The translations under genes and the position numbers were made by a program. This document shows, piece after piece, positions 20,841 to 30,573 of a stretch of DNA of 64,000 nucleotides; the first letter of the stretch is position 1, and each line of letters starts with the position of its first letter. The notes beneath the pieces were generated by a model. It was given only the letters and a program-made list of their open reading frames with translations, had not been told where the DNA came from and ran no database searches. This DNA is from Bidens hawaiensis. Lineage: Eukaryota; Streptophyta; Magnoliopsida; Asterales; Asteraceae. Location: positions 24,400 through 88,399 of the forward strand of contig JAIQDT010009183.1 in the NCBI GenBank assembly GCA_021521415.1, given 5' to 3'.

Positions 20841-21929
20841 CTGAACCTTGCGACAATGAAAAGTCTTATTTAACATTTTAATAGTGTTGGGCAAAAGCCT
20901 TTTGGTAATAATTTGAACTACCTGATTATGTTTAAGACTTAAGTTGATAAGATTATGAGGGTGAAAACAGTGTGAGGATGTGAGCAATAAGAAGGGAAAA
21001 ACCAATGTTTTAAAAACCGATACATACCGGATTTCGGTAAAGTAATAAATATTTAGAGCATGATATTTTTGGGCAGTTTGATTGAACATCGTATTTTTTT
21101 AAAAATACTGGTTTAAACCGCCAAGCCGTTTTAATCCAAGAGATTTTTCATAAGTTTTTTGGTCCATATTTTTAAAAATTGACCTTTAACCTATCCGATA
21201 AAACTGAAACGAATAAGCACAGTAAACGACGGTTCGTTGATCAACCGATTTTGCATCATGCAAATCCAACTTTGGTTTCTCTACAAATTTTGCAATTGTT
21301 TAATTTTGTATACAAAGTACAAACTTTCTATTTGACTTGATCATTGTTCATATATAATGTTTAGTTCATTTGTGATGTTTATTAATATACTTTTGGGTTA
21401 TTATTGAGTTGAAAGTGTATTATATGAAATTACATGGTAAACTATTCAACCCGGTAGAACCTTCCGGTATCCTGGTTCAACCAATTGTATCTTTTCTTTA
21501 ACAAACTTCAAACCGAGTAAAAAACTATTTTTTAAAACATTGGGAAAAACTATATATATAGAACGTAAATGCAAAATGCCACATAATTAAATAGCCATAT
21601 TTTGAAACAGGAAGGACCCAGTTCAAAACATACCATTAATATGTGTATATTGAAACAACTGCAATTGGAGTCGACCGAAACACCTTTTCTAACTGCTATA
21701 TATTGTTAGTGACTACATGATGTGATTAGAGAAAATGACAAAATTTTAACAATAATAATTGAGTTTGAAAAACATTGATTAAATTTTAATAATAGTAAAA
21801 TTGTCTGAATGTGTTTTTTTGATAACCTAAGATTACAATATTAATGAGCTTAAAACATCATATATATAGATTTGTTAATCAAAGAAAATTACTGTCTCAA
21901 ATGTGATTTTTTTTTCTTTTTGACATATT

Positions 21930-22425
21930 CAAGCGGTTCACAATTTATGTTAAGAAAGAAGCACATGTGAATTTCGTTATTGATCTTTTGGAGAAAATAA
22001 CATCTCTTCGACCGGCTGACATTTTGGTATTTGGATGGATAGGAAAAAAACATGTGTGTAGACCTAACAGAGGTTTACCCTTTGGTGGTCTAGGTCTTAG
22101 AGAGTAGTGGTTTCACAGTCAGTCAAACTGATTTAAAGCTGCTTCATGCAAGGTGACTAAACAGGTGAAGGCATGTATTGGCATTCAACATGTATTTATT
22201 TTATTCCTTTTGTTTTTGACACTTTTGATTTTCTCACACCTGAAGCTGTGGAGTTACATAGCCAAGTTCAGCGAATCATGCATGGTAATATTATGACTCG
22301 AAAATCAGTCAATGTAGTTTTTAAAAGATTGGGTTTTGCAATTCAAAAAATGAATAGCGGCCCTGCTTGTTGTTCGATTGTCTTTTGTTTCGATGTAATT
22401 ACTAGTTACAAATGAAAAATCGTAT
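21930..22425 (+). pseudogene. Decayed plant repeat-associated hypothetical protein
   Basis: Translation with frame changes gives VNFVIDLLE, LRPADILVFGWIGKKHVC, then an open frame 22173-22415 with FVFDTFDFLTPEAVELHSQV, QRIMHGNIMTRKSVNVVFKR and LGFAIQK. I recall this string of motifs (RPADVLVFGW, FDTFGFLAPEAV, NVVFKRIGFAIQKG) from a degenerate hypothetical protein scattered in many plant genomes; its origin and role are unknown to me. The copy here is broken by frameshifts around 22080-22170 and ends early. Confidence 0.5.
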
Positions 22426-22429
22426 ATTA

Positions 22430-23370
22430 AATAAAATTTATTTTGGAATTTAAATTACATGTCAATAGGTTTCCTTAGGGTTCGAATCTCGGCTCATGTT
22501 CGTGTTCTGAAGTATAGGTAGCACCACTGTCAAGGAGATTCAAACTTGGGTAATGAAGTATGAAAAGTGTTATGACTCTTTAAAAGAGATACAACTGCTA
22601 TTGCGACATACGCCTTTAAAAAAAGTAGAGGCTTGCAAAAATAATACTTCATAAGATTAAGTCACATAACTAAAAATCTGTTGCTACGAGATGTGCTTAA
22701 TGTTTACCAAAACATATAACGTTCAGACATTTTTTTTTTGCGGTTTGCTCAACACAAGTAAGTGGTTTAAGACACTAAGTAGCAAAATGAAAAAGGAGTA
22801 CGTGCTTAGACTAAAGTGTAAAAGTGTCGGTTTTGAGTTTTGGCACATCCTATTGTGAATTGAATTGGTATATTTGAGGAATGTTTTATAACTTTACATT
22901 ATAAATTGTAGTCATTAGACTAATGTTACAAGGGTATATATAAAATAGAAACCCATGTGACTTATGAAAACCCATAAAAACTCAATTGGTGGTCCAAATT
23001 AATCCACATGAACAATCTACTCATTATATGTTTTGTAAGCAAAAGGGTAGTTATGTAATTTTAGTATTGTAATTTTTAAACCTTTCTAATTTTTCGTGTC
23101 TCTAGTCCCATCACAACTTGAATCAGATTTCTTAATACAATAATTTTTCAATACATATTTTAAATGGAATTAAATTTTCATATGTCATTTTAAGTTCTTT
23201 TAATTCATATAAGATTTTAATAATGTCAAATTTATCCTAAAATCATTTTTCATCTCTTTTTCACCATTATTATTGATTTAAGATTTTAACGATGTCAAAA
23301 AAGAGTATTTATATATCCTTTTTTGTCACAAGTGATTGGTTCTTTTTAATTTTTATTTTGAAAACTAAAT
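22430..23370. other. Intergenic, AT-rich, no supported gene
   Basis: No coding signal. GGGTTCGAATCTCGGC at 22487-22502 resembles a tRNA B box, but no A box lies upstream at the right distance. Confidence 0.4.
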
Positions 23371-23379
23371 TATTAACAA

Positions 23380-23458
23380 ATGACATTCTTAAATATTTAC
23401 ATATTTTTTTAAACAAGCTTACATATTTTAGTATATGTTAATTAAGTTAGCTTACATA

Positions 23459-23496
<38 letters not shown>

Positions 23497-23945
23497 TAAT
23501 ATTTATTTAATATTCAGATTTTTCCTATTATATAGAATGTAAACTTATTTTAAAATTATGTAAACCTGTTTCATACTTAAAAACATGTTACATATTTTTA
23601 TAGAATGCAAACTTATTTTAAAATTATGTAAACTTGTTTAAACATAGTTACATATTTTTTTTAAAAAAAATGTTATACGTTTAAAATTATGTTACATATT
23701 TATAAATATGTAATCTGAAATATGTAAAAATATTTTTACAAATATACTAATATGTAAACATAATTAAAATATGTAAACATGTTAAAAATACGTAAACTTG
23801 TTTTAAAAAAATTGTTGCATACTAAAAAATACATTACATATTTTTAAAAAAATTGTTGCATACAAAATATAAAAAAACTATAAATATGTAAATATCTAAA
23901 TAAGGAAAATAATATGTGAAAAAGTATATAAATATATAAAAACAA
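23380..23945. repeat. AT-rich block of diverged TACATATTTT / ATGTAAAC motifs
   Basis: Variants of TTACATATTTT, GTAAACTTGTTT and AATATGTAAA recur throughout on both strands. A (CT)n(AT)n microsatellite lies at 23459-23496. It is probably an old AT-rich MITE cluster; no ends were found. Confidence 0.4.
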
Positions 23946-24086
23946 CAATAAGTACAACCGGCCCAACTTTTCAATCCCCTTACATCTCTCACCAACCTAT
24001 GAAAATATAAAATTATGGTTCATTAATTTCTTACAATAAATGAATGAAAAAAATACTTGTTTACAAAATAACTAAAATAAGAAATA

Positions 24087-24235
24087 AATCAAGCTTCAAT
24101 TGACTCATGGTGTGCAACTGTTGCCGCTAGTTGTAGGGGTAACAGAGATTTTGGACGGCGACGGTTAAGGATTGGGCGATGGGAGTTGGGTACGGTGGTG
24201 CCGGAGATGCAAGCTTCAATTGACTCATGGTGGTT
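24087..24235. repeat. Direct repeat AAGCTTCAATTGACTCATGG, two copies
   Basis: The 20-mer occurs at 24091 and 24211, exactly 120 bases apart. Text between is GC-richer than the flanks. A 9-base poly-C run lies at about 24403. No gene is supported. Confidence 0.6.
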
Positions 24236-24499
24236 ATGGAGTCTTTGGTAGAAGAGAATGGTGATGAAGAGAGAGATATGGTGAGTGAGGCTTATGATGA
24301 TGATTGAAAAAGAAGACTTTAGCGTGTCAAGAGACATAAAAAATATGCAATATACCAACTTTGGCCCCTGTGTACTTATTACTAATTTATTAATACTTAT
24401 ACCCCCCCCCCCTTTCCTACCAGATTCAATCTTGGCCACCCATTAAATGAATCAAGGGCCACAAGAGAGTTTCTAAGGTTTTCATCACTAACAAGGGTT

Positions 24500-26040
24500 T
24501 TCAAAATAACCTAGCCCAATGTTACAATTGATATCCATCCACCTCCACCTACTCTAATAAAGTAAAATGTTTGAGAACACAGTGTCACTATATCATGAAT
24601 TCCTAATGGTATTTTCTCTCCCAAACTTCTTTACCCACATATATAACACATTGTGGATTTTCTTATGACCCATATCTGGTTTGTTTTCTCTCTGAACATC
24701 TTTTTTAACTTTGAACCTTACATATCTCTTTGGCCACTGTCAATCATCAATCATATTCATTAAGCTTGTTCAAATTCACAAGGTTCGGTTTAAGGTTACA
24801 AAGATGTTTGAGACGAAAAAAGTTGAGTTTTCCGGGAAAAAAAGCGAGTATTCCGACCAAAAATGTTTTTCTAGCGAACTGCAACCAACGGAGTTAGTCC
24901 ACTGTTAGTCGCGGACCGTATAAACAATGCGCATTTAGTTGGGTTATGAATAAAGTTGAAACTGTTATTTATCAATAATACATAGTTGAGAGTATTTAAA
25001 AATAATATTCCAAATTTGTTTGTAGCAAAGTTAATACAAGTTGACATACAAAACATGTGTAGCACGTTTTACAATCTATGCCTGTTTGTGGTCAGCTAGG
25101 TTGTCACCGAAGACACGATGATGGTGAATCACGTGGAAGAGAATGATGTCATGTTTGTTGGTGAGTTTTTTCTTCCCTCCTAAATAAGGTTTGGTAGTTT
25201 TTGTGAAAACAGGTGATTTTTAAAAAATATTTATTTAAATAGGTTTTTTTTATCAATTTATTTTTATATTCTAATTTGAAAAAAGAAAAAAAGTAAAGCA
25301 AAGATGCCCCTTAGAGATACGTTTAAATTATATGTTTAGATGTGTAAAAATCGTGCCTAGGCGTTGATTAATGATTTAATGTTAGTCTTAGTCGGCACTC
25401 AAGTGTTTAATCGTCTATTAATCATCATCTGGTCAAAATCAGTCAAAATTGAAAATTTATATACTATATTTGGTATATATATGTGTGCATGTATTTGAAA
25501 AGTTTCATGTAAGTTCCAATGGGATTAATCCTTGTCAGTCTTTATTAATCCTGATTAATCGCTAATCTCTACCTCACTGTCTGATTAACGCCTAGCAAGT
25601 TCTACAGCGCTAATGTTCTACACATGGGTTCTTCAATCGCAAGTAGGGTTGATTTCATTTCTCAAATCATAGACTTGAGTTCGGGTTTTTCATACCCGAT
25701 TTCTAACCTTCAATCGTAAGTGATTTTGTTTCTTATGTCGCTTTCAATCAGTTTAATTCATACACTAGGTTTGATCTCAAGCAATTTCGTTTTTTAACAT
25801 CAAATGCTTGCCTCAAATATAAAAATTGACCTGCATTTTATAAACGTTTTATAATAATAATAATATTAAATATTACTTTTTCAATAAATGATTAGTGTTA
25901 GTGGTGTGGTGGTTCAAAGGTGGTCTACCTTACGAATAAAATTAAAAGAATATATTCTATAAGTTATCCATTATATAAAATCAAAAGAAATTGACCTAAA
26001 TTACTACACTTTTTAATAGTTTATGAGACGATAACATATG
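24500..26040. other. Intergenic, no supported gene
   Basis: Only short random-looking frames. A short piece at 24545-24580 (CTACTCTAATAAAGTAAAAT) recurs at 46770-46800, so some of this is old repeat. Confidence 0.4.
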
Positions 26041-26042
26041 GC

Positions 26043-26917
26043 TAGAGGTGGCAAATGGGTTGGATTGGGTTGAACGGGTCATGGGTCGAAATGAGTTTGA
26101 GTTAGAATGGGTCAATTAAAAAAGGGTTGTTTTTGGTTTGGGTCATAATAGGTTGGGGTCGGAATGAGTCAGAACATTTTTTTTTAACGAGAATAGCGGC
26201 GGAAACATTTTAGTATTTTTATATTTTTTGTTTTTATTTATATTTTGAGTTATGATTTTTTTGTTATTATTTTTGAATTTTTTTCTAAGGAGTTTTCTAT
26301 TAAGAACAAAACCCCTCAAAAAAATATCCAAAAATAATAATAAAAAAAATCATAACTTAAAATATAAACAAAAAACAAAAAATAAATAAAAAAACTAAAA
26401 TGTTTTCTCCGTTATCCTCGTTCCATTAAAAAAAACCAAGAAATCGAACCGAAACTGAAAAGTTGACGGAAATGAAACAAAAAGCCAAAACCGAACCAAA
26501 TCAATCGAAATAAAAAAATTGATCAAAACGAAACTAAAAAAACTGAAACCGAACAAAAACGAAACTGAAAAAACGGACACAAACGAAACAAAAAACCAAA
26601 AACGAGTCCAGAATCGAACAAAAAGAAACCAAAACCCAACCCGTTCCAATCTCAAACTCGTTTCGTGCCGAAACCTGTCTCGTGCGGAAACCCGTTCCGA
26701 TCCGAAACCTGCCACATTTCCTTAGGACACTAACCCATATCGACTTATTTTTTTTTAATATGGCGACCCAATTTGACCCGAAAATTACAAGATGAAATTT
26801 CAAATGATCCATTTTGACCCATTTAGTTAAAATCCTTAACCCAAACCAACCATTTAATTTTTAAAACAACCTAAATTGACCCATTTGAAATGGTTTGGAT
26901 TAAGATTGCCACCCCTA
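26043..26917. mobile_element. Non-autonomous hAT element with TIR and 8-bp TSD, 875 bp
   Basis: It starts TAGAGGTGGCAAATGGG and ends GATTGCCACCCCTA, an inverted pair. Flanks are CATATGGC (26035-26042) and CATTTGGC (26918-26925), an 8-bp TSD with one mismatch. Interior subterminal zones are full of GGGTTGG/GACCCA motifs. The middle (26400-26720) is a low-complexity AAACGAAAC stretch whose open frames are not genes. Confidence 0.85.
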
Positions 26918-27474
26918 CATTTGGCTGTTCAATAGCTCGTAACGTGAAGTTTGCTAAAAGCTTGTTTGAGAAAAGCATAAAATATCTCTTTCGAAATTTG
27001 CTTGTTTACATGCCGAACAGGCTCAGTTTAGCTTGAACTAAAACACGCACAATAAGTTAGAATCACGAGTATTATACGGGTTAAAAAACGAAATACTAAA
27101 CCCAATTTACTTTAAAAAAATCAGTTTTTTTAAACCCAATTCAAGTTACTTCAATTTTACAAACTATAAATTTATATATTATGAAATGTGACGGTTGAAA
27201 TAAAATAAACGGGAAAAAAACATGTTATAGTAATAGAGCACATGACATTAAATGTTACTTATTTTCAGAGTTGTGAACGGTGAACTTTTGATTAGTCTAT
27301 TCATCTATTCATAAAACTTATAATTACTATTACTTTACTAATATATAGACTATGATAGGTTCATTTGATAAGATTTTATTGGACTAAGTTTTATTTTGTT
27401 TCTTTTTTGTTTGTCTTTTGCTTTAAACTTTGATAATTATATTTCTAATTATCTTTGTTATGTTTGTTTTTTAT

Positions 27475-27885
27475 TAGTTTAGTTCCAATACCAATATATC
27501 GTAACGGATGTGATAAAAACTGACATAATTTGCGTAGACTTAGCGCATTTTGTTTTAGTTATAGTACCGTAACGAAACTGACCGAATGACAATTCTTTTT
27601 TTAGTCCGGTTTTATAACGGACGTGAAAAACCCAACCAAATTTGCATAGACTCACCACCAGGGACCAACAACGCTCGGGTTTTACCAACGCTCGAGTTTC
27701 ACCGACCAACGCTATCCCAACGTTCCATCTCAATTTTTATAACTTTTTTTGTTTTAGTTTTCGTACAATAACACATGTAACAGAAACTGACCGAATTCAC
27801 TGAACTTACCGCCTCAACACTTAGAACCGGTAATGCTTGTGTCTTACCAATGTTCGGATTTATCAACCTTGCGCCAGGTTAAAAA
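27475..27885. mobile_element. Repeat piece related to 28620-29225 and 55836-56516
   Basis: Shares ACCAACGCTCG, GTTACGGTACC-type and AACTGACCGAAT-type text with the other two copies. Ends not resolved. Confidence 0.4.
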
Positions 27886-27999
27886 CTAGTTATATATACA
27901 TTTTCAATTTAAGTCATACTTATACTCTAAAACCAATACTAATTGTTATCAACTTACCATTACCAAGTCTAGATCTTTAAATAATCAATGGCTCTGAAC

Positions 28000-28290
28000 A
28001 AGGTTCGAAATTGGCTTGTTTACAAACTAAACCAGCTTAGCTCGGATCAAAACCAAGTCGAGCTCAGTTCTGCTCATCTACAAACCAAACCGGCTTGACT
28101 CGACTCCTTTACAAACTGATTCGAGCATAAACTAACTCTTAACTTGTGAAATGCACTGTGGCGGTTAGGGCTGTCCAATGGTTCTGAACCGCCAGAACCG
28201 GAACCTATTATAGTAAATCGGTTAGGTTTCAGAAACGGTAAAGTCGGTTCTCGCTAATCGGCTCTGTAACATAACCGGTTCGGTCGATTA
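28000..28290. mobile_element. Remnants of the GTAAAC/GAGCTC family and an AACCGG-rich element
   Basis: 28000-28150 matches the motif style of 16911-17254 (TTTACAAAC, GAGCTC). 28165-28290 is packed with GAACCG/CGGTT motifs. No TSD found. Confidence 0.35.
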
Positions 28291-28619
28291 TTTATCAAAT
28301 GGGTTGTGCAAGCTTTCCAAATTACAACAATCAAAAACTAAAATAAATCATAACTAAAAGTAGCAACATCCAACTTCAAGTTTAAAGTAACAATAATCGA
28401 GGATATCTGATCATGAAAAAGAATTACAATGAATTAATATACAAATATAGATTTTTTTCCCCTGTTTTGGTGCTTTGAAAGAATTTGTCACACTTTTGGT
28501 GTGTTTATTTTGAGGTTTTCACTTTTGGTGGTTCCGGGATTTCAGACACCGGTTTGTAAACTTTAATGAACATGAACATTTAATCGTGCAAATACCTGAC
28601 AGACCACTATTAATGCTAA

Positions 28620-29225
28620 CTAGTTTTGTGCCAGTCATGTTGCGGCGCTGCATTAATGTGCATTCGGTTGGTATAGGTTAAGTTCGTTACGATACCGACA
28701 CTAAACTAAAAAAAACTACTCAATAAATGCAGAAAAGAACAACACTCGTATAGCTTATAATAAAAGAACTTGCATATTAAAAAAAAACAGTAATGGCAAC
28801 AACTTTTTAATTAATAAGTTTAAACTAAAAAAAATACACCGTTCTGGCAAGAAACACAACAAATAAATTAGTAAACGTTCAAAACAGTATGGACCCTTAT
28901 ATACGATGAAACTATAACGATACTCGTATAGCGTATTATAAAAAATATTAACATATTTATTCGGTCGGTAAAGCCTGAGCGTTGGTAAAATCTGAGTGTT
29001 GTCGGTCACAGGCGTTGATGCGGTGAGTCTATGTGAATTTGGATACATTCGTTACGGTACCAAAACTAAAAAATGACGTTCGGTTGGTTTCTTTTACGTT
29101 CGTGTGTCCGTGTTGGTGCTAGAACTAAAAATACAAAAACAAATGAGGTGGACCAATGCATTGCCACCAATTGGTCCAATGACGAATTTGCGGCACCAAA
29201 CCACTCATTTAATATAACTTTTATA
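28620..29225. mobile_element. Non-autonomous element related to 55836-56516, Helitron-like
   Basis: The left end CTAGTTTTGTGCCAGTCATG resembles the start of the 55836 copy, and GCGTTGGTAAAATCTGAG plus TTCGTTACGGTACC recur. The right end has GGTGGACCAATGC...TTTGCGGCACC. No coding capacity. Confidence 0.4.
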
Positions 29226-29598
29226 TCATGTTTATCTTACTAGTAAATCTCTAATTAAGTTCGTCAACACTTGAAAGCATTATTTTTTATGAAATTATGC
29301 ATGGTATAACTAGAACCCATTCTCACATATTACTACCAGAAAAAGTTATATATAATCGAGTTGAATTTTGAGATCAAACCTGACTCGGTTTTGACTTGTG
29401 TCATAACCACCGATGGAACAAAAGAAGGTACGATGATTGAAGAAGAAAACTAAAATCACAAACCGGTAATCAAACCTGAAAATATGATCTAGGTATTTTT
29501 TTTTAAATATCAGGTCTTTTGTTCTTTAGCGGTTAAGAAGATCCGATGCTCGTTTAGGACAAAATCTGAAACCTGAGAACTGACCCTACAACCCTATT

Positions 29599-29760
29599 GG
29601 CGGGTTCAATGGCGGTTCCAGCATACAAACGGGTGGTTCCCCGGAACCACCCGAGTTTCGAAATAATAGTGTACGGATATATAGAAGACGCGTATGAACC
29701 ACCTTATAAATTAAGAGGGAACCACCTAAAAAAATTCCTGGATCCGCCACTGGGCGGGTT
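29599..29760. mobile_element. 146-bp MITE with 15-bp TIR and perfect 8-bp TSD
   Basis: The TSD GGCGGGTT lies at 29599-29606 and 29753-29760. The element proper, 29607-29752, starts CAATGGCGGTTCCAG and ends CTGGATCCGCCACTG (13 of 15 pair). The 8-bp TSD points to the hAT superfamily. It sits about 480 bases upstream of NIMIN-like 2. A piece of a sister copy, ending in CCGCCACTG, is at 34850-34870. Confidence 0.9.
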
Positions 29761-29900
29761 TTATGCACTGGTTCAATTTCAGTTTCTCAGTTGTGACGGT
29801 TTCAACCCGTTTCTTGCTCACCGTAGTGTGGGTGGCTTTACATGGCGGCTTGTGAATCTATCAATAATAAATTAAAACTCATTGATGACATAAACAGAAC

Positions 29901-29921
29901 CTACGTCCTAACATGACGTAT
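29901..29921 (+). promoter_or_regulatory. as-1-like site upstream of NIMIN-like gene 2
   Basis: CTACGTCCTAACATGACGTA holds a TACGTC half and a full TGACGTA half with spacing close to as-1 tandem sites. Its place relative to the TATA box matches that in gene 1. Confidence 0.6.
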
Positions 29922-29983
29922 GCCTTATGCAATCAAAAGCAAAGGCAAATTCCAAACCACTATCTGACAGTATCACTTCCTAG

Positions 29984-29991
29984 TATAAATA
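29984..29991 (+). promoter_or_regulatory. TATA box of NIMIN-like gene 2
   Basis: TATAAATA, 95 bases before the ATG. The preceding text AAATTCCAAACC also precedes the TATA box of gene 1. Confidence 0.75.
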
Positions 29992-30034
29992 CTAAACTCT
30001 TTCACACCAACTTGTTCATCTCAATTTTCGAATT

Positions 30035-30036
30035 AC

Positions 30037-30072
<36 letters not shown>
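30035..30072 (+). repeat. (ATT)n run in the 5' leader of NIMIN-like gene 2
   Basis: About 12 ATT units end 13 bases before the ATG. Gene 1 has a shorter TTA run at the same place (18159-18172), so the run predates the duplication and has expanded here. Confidence 0.9.
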
Positions 30073-30073
<1 letters not shown>

Positions 30074-30085
30074 TGATCCATCTCT

Positions 30086-30397
30086 ATGGAAGATCATAAA
30101 AACATCACCGTGAGTTTGAAACATGATGATGACAACGACGACTACGATGAAAAGAAGATGGAGATATTCTTTTCCTTGATCAGAAGTTACCAAGAAGCAC
30201 GCAATAGGAGAATACAAGAACTTGTGGAAATGGAGAAAGCGAATAAAACCCGAAAACTACATCATTTTCAGTCACCATCTTCGTCCTTCGAACTTCATGA
30301 TTTCCACGTCACCCTCGCAAATGATCATGACTGCAAACCTCGTGATCAAGAACACGAAGAAGGTGGCGAGAGTTTGAACCTCAAACTATCATTGTAG
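30086..30397 (+). CDS. NIMIN-like protein 2 (NPR1/NIM1-interacting), 103 aa
   Basis: Single-exon paralog of the gene at 18184, on the same strand and about 11.6 kb away. Shared features are MEDHK start, acidic stretch (14-21), core EKKMEIFFSLIRSYQEARNR at 22-41, basic TRK patch near 55-57, LHDF near 70-73 (EDF-like) and the identical C-terminal EAR motif LNLKLSL at 97-103. Its core (FFSLIRSYQEARNRR) is closer to published NIMIN cores than that of gene 1. Expected role is nuclear, SA-inducible modulation of NPR1 with TGA factors. The 3' flank is conserved with gene 1 but has been pushed away by about 4.4 kb of transposons (trace at 34916-34968). Identification is by motif. Confidence 0.85.
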   Translation: MEDHKNITVSLKHDDDNDDYDEKKMEIFFSLIRSYQEARNRRIQELVEMEKANKTRKLHHFQSPSSSFELHDFHVTLANDHDCKPRDQEHEEGGESLNLKLSL

Positions 30398-30573
30398 ATT
30401 TGTTTGTTGCAAACTTGCAATAGTCCATTTGAGGATAATCACCATATTCACAATAATAAAAGGTTCTTTTAACGAGGATGCCATCCTTTGGCGCCAGTTA
30501 TTATTAACCAACGGGCATTTTCCCCAACGATATCTGAGTGTGTATTATGTGCTTTTTTCTTGTAGGTCGAGAG

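Larger units (their letters stand above)
18600..21130. repeat. Tandem segmental duplication behind NIMIN-like 1, two copies with different insertions
   Basis: Copy 1 is 18605-18711 plus 19400-19870; copy 2 is 19962-20220 plus 20841-21110. Shared blocks include ATATTTAGTCGTCAAATGAG (18637 and 19977), a GTTGAAACTCG...GGGTTTGACTAA block and a GTTGGGCAAAAGCCTT block. Copy 1 is split by a Helitron-like insert, copy 2 by a hAT-like insert, and each serves as the empty site for the other. Confidence 0.75.

Noticed and set aside
22487..22502. tRNA or SINE from GGGTTCGAATCTCGGC
   Set aside because: Only a B-box-like match; no A box at the proper distance and no cloverleaf.
26395..26812. ORFs of 68-106 codons on both strands
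   Set aside because: They lie in the low-complexity AAACGAAAC centre of a non-autonomous hAT element.
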